Of a DNA stretch of 12,141 nucleotides, positions 1 to 7,236 are shown one piece after another; position 1 is the first letter of the stretch; the number at the start of each line of letters is the position of its first letter. The stretch spans positions 1-12,141 of the forward strand of contig CAMOFS010000018.1 in assembly GCA_946613735.1 (NCBI GenBank). The letters are read 5' to 3'. Made by a program: the position numbers and the translations under genes. Under the pieces are notes generated by a model. It ran no database searches, had not been told where the DNA came from, and worked only from the letters and a program-made list of their open reading frames with translations. The DNA comes from an uncultured Lachnospiraceae bacterium (GTDB taxonomy: Bacteria > Bacillota_A > Clostridia > Lachnospirales > Lachnospiraceae).

Positions 1-590
1 ATCCCTGCACCAATCCTTATGGCTGGACCAAGTCCATGTTGGAGCAGATCCTTTCCGATATACAGTTTGCAGACAAGGAGTGGAACGTGATCCTTCTCCG
101 TTACTTCAATCCCATCGGGGCTCACAAATCGGGCCGCATCGGAGAAAACCCCAACGGTATCCCCAACAACCTTATGCCTTATATCACGCAGGTTGCTGTG
201 GGCAAGCTTGAAAAGCTGGGTGTCTTTGGAGATGACTATGATACTCCCGACGGCACCGGTGTACGTGACTACATCCACGTGGTGGATCTGGCAGTCGGTC
301 ATGTAAAGGCTCTTAAAAAGATAGAAGAGAAGGCCGGCCTTAAGATCTACAACCTTGGCACAGGTACCGGTTATTCTGTTTTGGATATCGTAAAGAACTT
401 TGAAGAGGCTACCGGAGTAAAGATCCCCTATGAGATCAAGCCCCGTCGTGCCGGAGACATAGCGGAAAACTACGCCGATGCTTCCCTTGCCAAAGAGGAG
501 CTGGGCTGGGTTGCCGAAAACGGCATCCGTGAGATGTGTGCCGACTCATGGAACTGGCAGAAGAACAATCCTAATGGATATGATGACTGA
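1..590 (+). CDS. galE: UDP-glucose 4-epimerase, 3' part (5' end outside window)
   Basis: GalE interconverts UDP-glucose and UDP-galactose using bound NAD (Leloir pathway and supply of surface-sugar precursors) in the cytoplasm. The reading frame is open from base 3, and the first readable residues are [15 protein letters not shown]. This holds the short-chain dehydrogenase Tyr-x-x-x-Lys pair (YGWTK), so the catalytic residues are inside the window. Downstream hallmarks are [12 protein letters not shown], the substrate-side segment [25 protein letters not shown], and the usual C-terminal ending [11 protein letters not shown]. About 196 residues are present, against roughly 330-340 for the whole enzyme, so the Rossmann NAD-binding half is missing upstream. 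An internal ATG at 36 is not the true start. No convincing intrinsic terminator follows; a dispersed repeat lies 13 bases after the stop. Confidence 0.95.
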   Translation, partial: PCTNPYGWTKSMLEQILSDIQFADKEWNVILLRYFNPIGAHKSGRIGENPNGIPNNLMPYITQVAVGKLEKLGVFGDDYDTPDGTGVRDYIHVVDLAVGHVKALKKIEEKAGLKIYNLGTGTGYSVLDIVKNFEEATGVKIPYEIKPRRAGDIAENYADASLAKEELGWVAENGIREMCADSWNWQKNNPNGYDD

Positions 591-603
591 TTTTCACCAC
601 CCC

Positions 604-633
604 TGTCATCCTGAGTGTTAGCGAAGGATCTTT
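604..633. repeat. Dispersed TGTCATCCTGAG...GCGAAGGATCTTT intergenic repeat, copy A
   Basis: The element begins TGTCATCCTGAG (604-615) and ends GCGAAGGATCTTT (621-633). The same two halves occur at 9125-9153. ATCCT at 608-612 can pair with AGGAT at 625-629, giving a small stem with a 12-base loop. It sits 13 bases after the galE stop and is preceded by a short C-run, as is the other locus. Elements with this sequence recur between genes in many bacterial genomes as far as I recall, but I cannot name a curated family. It has no usable T-run, so it is a poor candidate for a galE terminator. Confidence 0.75.
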
Positions 634-652
634 ACCAAAAGGATGTAAGAAT

Positions 653-702
653 TAAAAAAAATAAAAAAAGTACTTGCATTTTGTGAGAGGATAGTGTAAT
701 AT
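653..702 (+). promoter_or_regulatory. Sigma-A type promoter of tRNA-Glu with upstream A-tract
   Basis: A -35-like TTGCAT is at 674-679 and a -10-like TAATAT at 697-702, with 17 bases between. TGTAAT at 695-700 is an alternative -10 with a shorter spacer. Directly upstream, 653-669 is almost pure adenine, resembling an UP element as often found at stable-RNA promoters. Transcription would start near 709, leaving a leader of about 26 bases before the tRNA. This is the only clear promoter seen upstream of the rimP-ribF operon. Confidence 0.6.
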
Positions 703-735
703 ACATTCGTTGTCTGTTCACGGCGACAAGGATAA

Positions 736-807
736 GGTTCCTTGGTCAAGTGGTTAAGACGTCGCCCTCTCACGGCGAAAACAGGGGTTCGACTCCCCTA
801 GGAACTG
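736..807 (+). tRNA. tRNA-Glu, anticodon CTC
   Basis: A complete cloverleaf can be folded by eye. The acceptor stem is GGTTCCT (736-742) with AGGAACT (800-806). The D-arm region is GGTCAAGTGGTTAAGA, characteristic of bacterial tRNA-Glu. The anticodon stem is TCGCC (762-766) with GGCGA (774-778), and the loop is CTCTCAC. The T arm is AGGGG-TTCGACT-CCCCT (783-799). The anticodon CTC lies at 769-771 and reads GAG codons. The discriminator base is G807. The 3' CCA is not encoded (CTA follows), so a nucleotidyltransferase must add it. The first acceptor pair is a G-U wobble. The gene lies between its own promoter and a terminator-like hairpin, at the head of the rimP-nusA-infB cluster. Confidence 0.95.
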
Positions 808-815
808 CTAACTGG

Positions 816-850
816 CATCTCCCGAGATTTCTCGGGAGATGTTCTTGTTA
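816..850 (+). terminator. Intrinsic terminator / candidate attenuator between tRNA-Glu and rimP
   Basis: CATCTCCCGAG (816-826) and CTCGGGAGATG (831-841) form a perfect 11-bp stem with the loop ATTT, followed by TTCTTGTTA. The stem is strong, but the U-tract is broken by C at 844 and G at 847 and is short. That design fits incomplete termination or dependence on a factor such as NusA. Only 26 bases separate its end from the rimP start codon, and no convincing promoter fits there. Downstream genes therefore probably depend on read-through. Confidence 0.85.
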
Positions 851-876
851 TAGGTCATAGTTTACGGTAAGAGACA

Positions 877-1341
877 TTGTCAAAAAGAGAAGATTACGAA
901 AAGAAAACAGAGGAGTTCATCACTCCCATACTTGATGAGATGGGCTTTTATCTTGTGGATGTGGAGTATGTGAAGGAAGGCAGCTCCTATTATCTTAGAG
1001 CTTACATCGACAAGGAGGGTGGTATCACCATCAACGACTGTGTAGATGTCAGCCGCAGGATGAATGAGATCTTAGACAAAGAGGATTATGTCAAGGATGC
1101 CTATATTTTTGAAGTGAGCTCTCCTGGACTTGACCGGCCCTTAAAAAAGGACAAGGACTTTGAACGTAATATAGGAAAGCAGGTCGAGCTTAAGACCTTC
1201 AAGCCTTACGACAACCAAAAGGAGTTTACCGGCATACTTAAGGCTTACAGTGAAGATACGGTTACCATAACCTTTGAAGACGGAGATTTCGATTTTGACC
1301 GCAAGGAGCTGTCGATGATCCGTCCAGCCATAGAATTTTAG
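877..1341 (+). CDS. rimP: Ribosome maturation factor RimP
   Basis: RimP binds pre-30S particles and helps late 30S assembly around the decoding centre. The protein has 154 residues, normal for the family. The N-terminal alpha/beta domain (about 1-83) carries the typical run ILDEMGFYLVDVEYVKEG, then YIDKEGGITINDC, and the strongly conserved EVSSPGLDRPLKK segment. A C-terminal SH3-like barrel follows (about 84-154, GKQVELKTFKPYDNQKEFTGIL). The start is TTG: an in-frame TAA lies at 868-870 and no other start codon falls between it and the conserved block. The ribosome site is weak (GGTAAGAG, 866-873), so TTG plus a weak site probably limits its translation. nusA follows after 35 bases, matching the widespread rimP-nusA pairing. 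Confidence 0.95.
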   Translation: MSKREDYEKKTEEFITPILDEMGFYLVDVEYVKEGSSYYLRAYIDKEGGITINDCVDVSRRMNEILDKEDYVKDAYIFEVSSPGLDRPLKKDKDFERNIGKQVELKTFKPYDNQKEFTGILKAYSEDTVTITFEDGDFDFDRKELSMIRPAIEF

Positions 1342-1376
1342 AAGTATCATTGTTTTAAAAACACCGGAGGTAAAAA

Positions 1377-2594
1377 ATGGATACTAACGAACTTTTTAAC
1401 GCCATCAAATTACTTGAGTCAGAGAAGAACATCAAGAGGGAGAGCCTTTTTGATGCTATCAAGGTTTCTCTTATCAATGCCTGCAAGACTTATTATGGCA
1501 CAGCAGAAAACATTTCCGTTAATATCGATCCCGACAGCTGTGAGCTTCACGTTATCGCAGCCAAAAAGGTTGTTGAGGATGTTGAGGATGACGCTCTTGA
1601 GATGGACCTCGAGGAGGCCCGTGAGATCGATTCCCATTTTGAGGTTGGCGATACAGTAAATGTTGAGATTGATCCCACCAACTTCGGACGTATAGTTACC
1701 AGCTCTTCAAAGAATATGGTCATCCAGAAGATCCGCGAGGATGAAAGAAGCGTGGTATATGACGAGTTCTCCGAGAAGGAGCATCAGATCGTCACCGGTA
1801 CCGTTCAGAGAAATATCGGCAGAAATGTCAGCATCAATCTCGGCCGTGCCGATGCTCTTTTGACAGAAAAGGAGCAGATCCGCGGCGAGCACTATAACCA
1901 GAATGACAGGATCAAGGTATATATCCTTGAGGTCAGGAATACTCCCAAGGGCTTAAAGATCCGTGTATCCCGTACTCATCCTGAGTTTATCAAGAGACTC
2001 TTTGAGGAAGAGGTTACTGAGGTACGTGAGGGTATCGTCGAGATCAGAGCCATTGCCCGTGAGGCAGGCAACCGTACCAAGATAGCAGTTTGGTCTAATG
2101 ACCCTGACGTTGATCCCGTAGGTGCCTGCGTAGGTATGAACGGAAGCCGTGTCAATGCAGTGGTATCCGAGCTGGGCAACGAGAAGATAGACATTATCAA
2201 CTGGAACGAGAATCCCGCCATGATGATCGAAAACGCCCTTTCACCCGCCAAGGTCATCTCTGTTATCGCAGATTCTGACGAGAAGACAGCCAAGGTAGTT
2301 GTTCCCGATTACCAGCTTTCACTTGCCATCGGTAAAGAGGGGCAGAATGCCCGCCTTGCAGCCCGTCTTACAGGCTTCAAGATCGACATCAAGAGCGAGA
2401 CCCAGGCCAGAGAATCCGGTGACTTCCTCGATTATGATGAGGATTATGATGAGTACTATGACGAGGATGAGTATTACGATGAGGAAGAGTACTACAATGA
2501 GGACGGCGAGTACATCGGCGACGATATAGATGAAGAAGCAGCAGAAGAAGAGGCTGCATCAGAGGAAGAAGCTGCATCAGGTGAAGAAGAGTAA
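1377..2594 (+). CDS. nusA: Transcription termination/antitermination factor NusA
   Basis: NusA binds RNA polymerase near the RNA exit channel and modulates pausing and intrinsic termination. The 405 residues show the family order: NusA N-terminal polymerase-binding domain (about 1-125), S1 domain (about 134-200, from VTGTVQRNIGRNVSINLG), then two KH domains with GACVGMNGSR at 249-258 and IGKEGQNAR at 318-326. The Proteobacterial C-terminal acidic repeats are absent, as in other Firmicutes. Instead there is a very acidic tail rich in tyrosine (349-405), with repeated Tyr-Asp-Glu units ending in Glu/Ala repeats. A good ribosome site, GGAGG (1366-1370), lies 6 bases before the ATG. The gene overlaps the start of ylxR by 14 bases, so the two are probably translationally coupled. 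Confidence 0.97.
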   Translation: MDTNELFNAIKLLESEKNIKRESLFDAIKVSLINACKTYYGTAENISVNIDPDSCELHVIAAKKVVEDVEDDALEMDLEEAREIDSHFEVGDTVNVEIDPTNFGRIVTSSSKNMVIQKIREDERSVVYDEFSEKEHQIVTGTVQRNIGRNVSINLGRADALLTEKEQIRGEHYNQNDRIKVYILEVRNTPKGLKIRVSRTHPEFIKRLFEEEVTEVREGIVEIRAIAREAGNRTKIAVWSNDPDVDPVGACVGMNGSRVNAVVSELGNEKIDIINWNENPAMMIENALSPAKVISVIADSDEKTAKVVVPDYQLSLAIGKEGQNARLAARLTGFKIDIKSETQARESGDFLDYDEDYDEYYDEDEYYDEEEYYNEDGEYIGDDIDEEAAEEEAASEEEAASGEEE

Positions 2595-2850
2595 CAGAAC
2601 TCCGCAGCGCAGATGTGTAGGCTGTGGGAAAAGCTTTGATCAGGATAAGCTTTTACGTGTCAGAAAAAGTGGTGAGGGCGTGATAACACTTGCCAACGGA
2701 TGTAACGAAAATGGCAGGAGTGCTTATATCTGCAGGGATATAGGCTGCCTTGAGAATGCGCGTAAAAAAAGAAGCTTTGAGAGATCTTTAAGGTGTGCCG
2801 TCTCAAAAGAGATGTATGACTGCATAGAGGAGGAGCTTTCATCCATATGA
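2581..2850 (+). CDS. rnpM: YlxR/RnpM family RNA-binding protein
   Basis: This small basic protein of the YlxR family (89 residues from the chosen start) has in B. subtilis been renamed RnpM and linked to RNase P RNA. Hallmarks are RRCVGCGKSFDQDKLLRV near the N-terminus, GRSAYICRDIGCLENA in the middle, and a basic KKRSFERSLR end. The CxxC and later C-x4-C give four cysteines. The chosen start is GTG 2581, which yields MKKSNRTPQRRCVGC as in relatives and has GAGGAAG (2562-2568) upstream at a rather long spacing. A longer frame from ATG 2530 would only add Lys/Gln residues read from the shadow of the nusA acidic tail. The stop overlaps the ylxQ start (ATGA, 2847-2850). Confidence 0.9.
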   Translation: MKKSNRTPQRRCVGCGKSFDQDKLLRVRKSGEGVITLANGCNENGRSAYICRDIGCLENARKKRSFERSLRCAVSKEMYDCIEEELSSI

Positions 2851-3176
2851 ATCAGGACAAGGTGCTTTCGTCACTTTCCCTCTGTAAAAAAGCCGGGCTT
2901 TTAGCCTGCGGCGAATTCCAGGTGGAGGAGGCGGTGAAGTCCGGCAAGGGATATCTTGTGATACTGGCAGAGGATGCCGGTGCACGTGTAAAAAAAGATG
3001 TTACCGATATGTGTAATTACTATAAGGTAGATATTTCAGAATATGGAAGTCGTGATTCACTGGGACAGGCCGCGGGCAAGGGATATCTAAGCCAGGTCTG
3101 TGTGACGGATAAAAAGTTCTCCGAGAATATAAAGCAAAAAATGGAGGTAAGTTATGGCAAAAATGAGAATTCATGA
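2847..3176 (+). CDS. ylxQ: YlxQ, L7Ae/L30e-family RNA-binding protein
   Basis: The 109-residue protein belongs to the L7Ae/L30e/S12e/Gadd45 family, whose members bind kink-turn RNA; the target of YlxQ proteins is not settled. Visible family features are [20 protein letters not shown] at the N-terminus, the core strand [17 protein letters not shown], and [18 protein letters not shown], the usual Gly-x-Ala-x-Gly-Lys stretch. It begins inside the ylxR stop (4-base overlap) and its last 23 bases overlap the infB start, so all three proteins are probably made in coupled fashion. The position between ylxR and infB is the standard Firmicute arrangement. The last ten residues or so are unlike the family and come from the region that also encodes the infB ribosome site (GGAGG, 3143-3147). 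Confidence 0.92.
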   Translation: MNQDKVLSSLSLCKKAGLLACGEFQVEEAVKSGKGYLVILAEDAGARVKKDVTDMCNYYKVDISEYGSRDSLGQAAGKGYLSQVCVTDKKFSENIKQKMEVSYGKNENS

Positions 3177-5895
3177 GTTGAGTAAGGAACTTAATATATC
3201 CAGTAAGGACATAATTGCCATACTTTCAGATAATGGCATAGAGGGCAAGACCGCTTCAAGCGGCCTGGAGGAAGACCAGATAGCTTTGGTAAAGTCAAAG
3301 CTTTCTCCTGCTGCTAAAAAAGAAGTGCCCAAAAAGGAAACGGCTGCAAAAGCTCCTGAAAAAACAGCATCACCGGCAAAAGCAGAGGCTAAGCCTGAGA
3401 CAAAGGCAGAGCCTAAGCCCGAGGCAAAAGCAGAAGCAAAGCCCGCTCCCAGGAAAAAGCCTGCAGGTGCTGCTCCTGCAGATGCCCCCAAAAAGAAAAA
3501 GAACATTACTGTGGTTGTCAACTCACAGTATTCCAAAAACGGCAACGGTCAGGGTGGCAGACATCAGGACAGGCGTCCCAGACCCGGTGCAGACAGGAGA
3601 GCCCCCGGTGCACAGAGCGGCTTTAGAGGAGAGGGACACTCCATCATTAAGCCCAGACCCGAGAGTGAGCGCACCAGAAGATCTGAGGCTACCAATGCAT
3701 ATCCAGAGCAGGAGATCTTACCTGCACCCGAAAAGAGGGCTCCCGAAAAGGCTGCTCCTGAGAGAAAGCCTGTTGAAAAGAAGCCCGTAGATAAGCAGGT
3801 AACAGAAAACAGACCCGCAAGAGTAGAGGTACCTGCCAGACGTGAAGAGTCAGCAGGCAGAGTAGAGCGTCCTGCTGATAAGGCACATGATAAGGCAAGG
3901 CACCAAAAGCCCATCAAGAAGGAAGGCGGCCAGCAACAGCAGCAGGGTAATTCCCAGCCTAACCAGAACAAGGACAATGCCCGCCGACCCGACCGCAACA
4001 AAAAGGGCAAGGGTGGTAACAATAAGCAGGATAGAGATGCTCTTGGCAAGAAGCAGGAGAGCTTCATCAATCTCGAGAAGAACGGCGGTAAGAAAAAGAA
4101 CAAGCCCAAGGACAAGGGCCCCGTTCGTAATGAGGACGAGATCCTTACCCTTATCCTTCCCGAGAGGATGACCATCAAGGAGCTTTCCGACAAGATGCTG
4201 ATACAGCCCTCAGCCGTAGTTAAAAAGCTCTTCATGAAGGGACAGATGGTTACAGTAAACCAGTCCATCACTTATGAAGAGGCTGAGGAGATAGCTTTAG
4301 AGTTTAACTGTGTATGTGAGCCTGAGGAAAAGGTCGATGTTATCGCCGAGCTTCTTAAGGAGGATGAAGAGGATGAGAAGAACCTTGTTAAGCGTCCTCC
4401 CGTTGTCTGCGTAATGGGTCACGTTGACCATGGTAAGACCTCCCTTTTGGATGCCATCAGGGATACACGTGTTACTGACCGCGAGGCCGGCGGCATTACA
4501 CAGAAGATCGGTGCTTACGGCGTGTCCATTAATGGTGAAAAGATCACATTTTTGGATACCCCCGGACACGAGGCTTTCACTGCCATGCGTATGCGCGGTG
4601 CTAATTCCACGGATATTGCCATCCTCGTTGTTGCGGCAGATGACGGTGTCATGCCCCAAACAGTTGAGGCTATTAATCATGCCAAAGCTGCAGGTATCGA
4701 GATCATCGTTGCCATAAATAAGATTGATAAGCCCGGAGCCAATATCGACAGGGTAAAGCAGGAGCTTTCTGAGTATGAGCTGATCCCCGCAGACTGGGGC
4801 GGTACCACGGAGTTCGTTCCGGTTTCCGCCAAGACAGGCCAGGGCATAGACGATCTTTTGGAGACCATTCTTTTGACCTCCGAGATCTTAGAGCTTAAGT
4901 CCAATCCCAAGCGTAATGCCAGGGGACTCTGTATCGAGGCAGAGCTGGACAAGGGTCGCGGCGTAGTTGCTACCGTACTTGTTCAAAAGGGTACCCTTAA
5001 GGTAGGTGATCCCGTAGCTGCCGGAAGCTCTTACGGTAAAGTACGTGCCATGGTTGATGAACACGGCAGGAATGTTAAAAAGGCCGGTCCCTCCACAGCT
5101 GTCGAGATCCTTGGTCTTTCCGAGGTTCCCAATGCAGGCGAGATCTTCGTTGCCATGGATAGTGAAAAAGAAGCCAGAAGCTTTGCCGAGACCTTTGTTT
5201 CAGAGAATAAGAACAAGCTTATTGAAGAGACCAGAAGCCGCATGAGTCTTGATGATCTGTTCTCGCAGATTCAGGCCGGCAACTTAAAGGAGCTTGACCT
5301 CATCGTTAAGGCTGACGTACAGGGCTCTGTGGAGGCAGTCAAGAACTCACTTGAAAAGCTTTCCAATGACGAGGTAGTGGTCAAGGTAATCCACGGTGGT
5401 GTAGGTGCCATAAACGAGAGCGACGTTATCTTAGCATCTGCCTCTAATGCCATCATTATCGGCTTTAACGTCAGACCAGATCCCGCCGCCAAGCAGACTG
5501 CTGACCATGAGGGCGTAGATGTAAGGCTTTACAACGTTATCTACAACGCCATCGAGGACGTTGAGAGCGCTATGAAGGGCATGCTTGAGCCTATTTACGA
5601 AGAAAAGATCACCGGTCACGCAGAGATCCGTCAGATATTTACCGCTTCAGGCGTGGGTAACATCGCAGGAAGCTATGTCACCGACGGTAACATCGTCCGG
5701 GACAGCAAGGTGCGTATCTCGCGTGGCGAGGAGCAGATCTTTGAGGGTGCTCTGGCATCACTTAAGCGCTTCAAGGATGACGTAAAAGAGGTTAAGAGCG
5801 GCTACGAATGCGGACTTGTATTTGACGGCTTTGATGCCATTGCCGAGGGCGACATCGTAGAAGCATACATTATGGTAGAGGTACCCCGTTCATGA
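3154..5895 (+). CDS. infB: Translation initiation factor IF-2
   Basis: IF2 is the GTPase that places initiator fMet-tRNA on the 30S subunit and drives 50S joining. It has 913 residues, long for a Firmicute because of the linker. An IF2 N-terminal helical domain (about 1-53) is followed by a low-complexity Lys/Ala/Pro/Glu/Arg/Gln/Asn region (about 55-325). A second IF2_N-like domain (about 335-388, [11 protein letters not shown]) comes next. The G domain then shows GHVDHGKT (422-429), DTPGHE (468-473), NKID (522-525) and SAK (558-560). Domain II and the C-terminal fMet-tRNA-binding domain complete it ([21 protein letters not shown] within the last 110 residues). The ATG at 3154 has GGAGG 6 bases upstream. 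The stop overlaps the rbfA start (ATGA). All key GTPase residues are intact. Confidence 0.98.
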   Translation: MAKMRIHELSKELNISSKDIIAILSDNGIEGKTASSGLEEDQIALVKSKLSPAAKKEVPKKETAAKAPEKTASPAKAEAKPETKAEPKPEAKAEAKPAPRKKPAGAAPADAPKKKKNITVVVNSQYSKNGNGQGGRHQDRRPRPGADRRAPGAQSGFRGEGHSIIKPRPESERTRRSEATNAYPEQEILPAPEKRAPEKAAPERKPVEKKPVDKQVTENRPARVEVPARREESAGRVERPADKAHDKARHQKPIKKEGGQQQQQGNSQPNQNKDNARRPDRNKKGKGGNNKQDRDALGKKQESFINLEKNGGKKKNKPKDKGPVRNEDEILTLILPERMTIKELSDKMLIQPSAVVKKLFMKGQMVTVNQSITYEEAEEIALEFNCVCEPEEKVDVIAELLKEDEEDEKNLVKRPPVVCVMGHVDHGKTSLLDAIRDTRVTDREAGGITQKIGAYGVSINGEKITFLDTPGHEAFTAMRMRGANSTDIAILVVAADDGVMPQTVEAINHAKAAGIEIIVAINKIDKPGANIDRVKQELSEYELIPADWGGTTEFVPVSAKTGQGIDDLLETILLTSEILELKSNPKRNARGLCIEAELDKGRGVVATVLVQKGTLKVGDPVAAGSSYGKVRAMVDEHGRNVKKAGPSTAVEILGLSEVPNAGEIFVAMDSEKEARSFAETFVSENKNKLIEETRSRMSLDDLFSQIQAGNLKELDLIVKADVQGSVEAVKNSLEKLSNDEVVVKVIHGGVGAINESDVILASASNAIIIGFNVRPDPAAKQTADHEGVDVRLYNVIYNAIEDVESAMKGMLEPIYEEKITGHAEIRQIFTASGVGNIAGSYVTDGNIVRDSKVRISRGEEQIFEGALASLKRFKDDVKEVKSGYECGLVFDGFDAIAEGDIVEAYIMVEVPRS

Positions 5896-6275
5896 GAAAA
5901 AACAGTGTAAAGGGAACCAGGCTCAATGCCGAGGTTTACCGTGAGCTTTCCAATATCCTCCACGGCGGTCTCAAGGATCCCAGGATCCATCCCATGACCT
6001 CCGTTGTCAAGGTGGATGTGGCATCCGACCTTAAGACCGCAAAGGCCTATGTCAGTGTTTTAGGCACAGAGGAGGAAGCACAAAAGACCATGGAGGGTCT
6101 TAAGAGCTCGGCGGGCTTTATCAGGCATTCCCTGGCGAAGAACCTTAATCTTCGCAATACTCCCGAGATAGAATATATTTTGGATGACTCCATTGCTTAC
6201 GGAGTCAGGATGACAAAGCTAATAGATGAGGTTGTTGGATCGGATGAATCAGACACAGAAGATGATGAGCCTTGA
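5892..6275 (+). CDS. rbfA: 30S ribosome-binding factor RbfA
   Basis: RbfA is a single-KH-fold assembly factor that binds the 30S near the 5' end helix of 16S rRNA and is important in the cold. The 127 residues match family size. Hallmarks are [14 protein letters not shown] at the N-terminus, the DPRI segment, the strand run [22 protein letters not shown], and the helix [29 protein letters not shown]. An acidic tail follows (ESDTEDDEP). Its ATG shares the infB stop (4-base overlap), indicating coupling, and its 3' end overlaps the probable nrnA start by about 14 bases. RimP and RbfA acting on the same 30S particles, with IF2, explains the operon grouping. Confidence 0.96.
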   Translation: MRKNSVKGTRLNAEVYRELSNILHGGLKDPRIHPMTSVVKVDVASDLKTAKAYVSVLGTEEEAQKTMEGLKSSAGFIRHSLAKNLNLRNTPEIEYILDDSIAYGVRMTKLIDEVVGSDESDTEDDEP

Positions 6276-7233
6276 TGAGGTTTTAGAGGATAAAAAATCT
6301 GTTGCCGTATCGGGGCATGTCCGTCCTGACGGAGACTGTGTAGGTTCATGCATGGCCATTTATAACTATATCGATACCTATTATCCTGATATAGATGTCC
6401 ATGTGTATTTGGATCCCATCCCCGATATCTATAAGTTCATGAAGAATACTGATAAGATAGAACAGGTAGACAAGAACGATCTGCCTGTTTTTGATCTTTT
6501 CATAATGGCTGACTGCCATGATACCGGACGCCTGGGAGATTCGGCTAAAATCTTTAAAAAGGCTGCCCATTCTTTTTGCGTGGATCACCATCTGGGTGAG
6601 GACAGGATAGCAGAGATTAATTACATTTTTCCCCTTGCTTCTTCTGCCTGCGAGCTGGTGGGACAGCTTCTTCCCAATGAGAGGATCACTGATAAGATAG
6701 CCGAGTGCATTTACACCGGCATAGTTACGGATACCGGTGTATTCCAATACGAGTCCACAGCGCCTTCCACCCTTAGGATGGCAGCTGATCTTATGGAGAC
6801 AGGGATACCTTTTTCAAAGATAGTTGATGAGACTTTTTTCCAAAAGACCTATAACCAGCAGCGAATCTTTGGATATTCACTTTTAAAAGCAAAGCTTCAT
6901 TTTGATGGCAGGATCATATCCTTGTTTTTGACCAAGGCTGAGCTTAATGAATATCAGGTCATGCCTAAGCATTTAGAGGGCATAGCAGCCCAGCTTAGAG
7001 AGACAAAAGGCGTGGAAGTGGCGCTGTTTTTATACCAGACTGACGATGATGGTGGCTTCAAGGCTTCCACCAGGGCAGCTGCCTCCTGTGACATCAATCT
7101 GGCCGAGATCTGCTCCAGGTACGGCGGCGGCGGTCACGCCAAGGCTGCAGGCTTCCAGATAAAAATGGATCCGGTCGAGGCTGTAGAAAAGGTTGTGGCA
7201 GTGATAGAAAAAGAGCTTATAAAACTCGGGTAG
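6262..7233 (+). CDS. nrnA: DHH/DHHA1 phosphoesterase, NrnA-type oligoribonuclease / pAp phosphatase
   Basis: NrnA-type enzymes degrade very short RNAs (nanoRNAs) and dephosphorylate pAp, in the cytoplasm with metal ions. From ATG 6262 the protein has 323 residues. Visible motifs are HVRPDGD (H19), the ADCHDTGRLG acidic motif (D84), CVDHHLG (DHH at 108-110), IVTDTGVFQYEST, and the DHHA1-domain signature YGGGGHAKAAGF (GGGGH 288-292). All expected metal and substrate residues appear present. The start is uncertain: ATGs at 6226, 6244, 6262 and 6265 are in frame and none has a strong ribosome site. 6262/6265 is preferred because the family-like sequence begins at [17 protein letters not shown]. 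The place between rbfA and truB is common in Firmicutes. An activity limited to pAp or to RNA cannot be read from sequence. Confidence 0.92.
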   Translation: MMSLDEVLEDKKSVAVSGHVRPDGDCVGSCMAIYNYIDTYYPDIDVHVYLDPIPDIYKFMKNTDKIEQVDKNDLPVFDLFIMADCHDTGRLGDSAKIFKKAAHSFCVDHHLGEDRIAEINYIFPLASSACELVGQLLPNERITDKIAECIYTGIVTDTGVFQYESTAPSTLRMAADLMETGIPFSKIVDETFFQKTYNQQRIFGYSLLKAKLHFDGRIISLFLTKAELNEYQVMPKHLEGIAAQLRETKGVEVALFLYQTDDDGGFKASTRAAASCDINLAEICSRYGGGGHAKAAGFQIKMDPVEAVEKVVAVIEKELIKLG

Positions 7234-7236
7234 TTT

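Noticed and set aside
845..873. Possible rimP promoter TTGTTA-N17-TAAGAG
   Set aside because: The -10 is poor and the start site would fall at or after the TTG codon, leaving no ribosome site in the transcript.
3171..4271. Long open frames on the minus strand opposite infB
   Set aside because: They are antisense shadows of the biased Lys/Ala/Pro linker codons; no ribosome site or recognisable protein features were seen.
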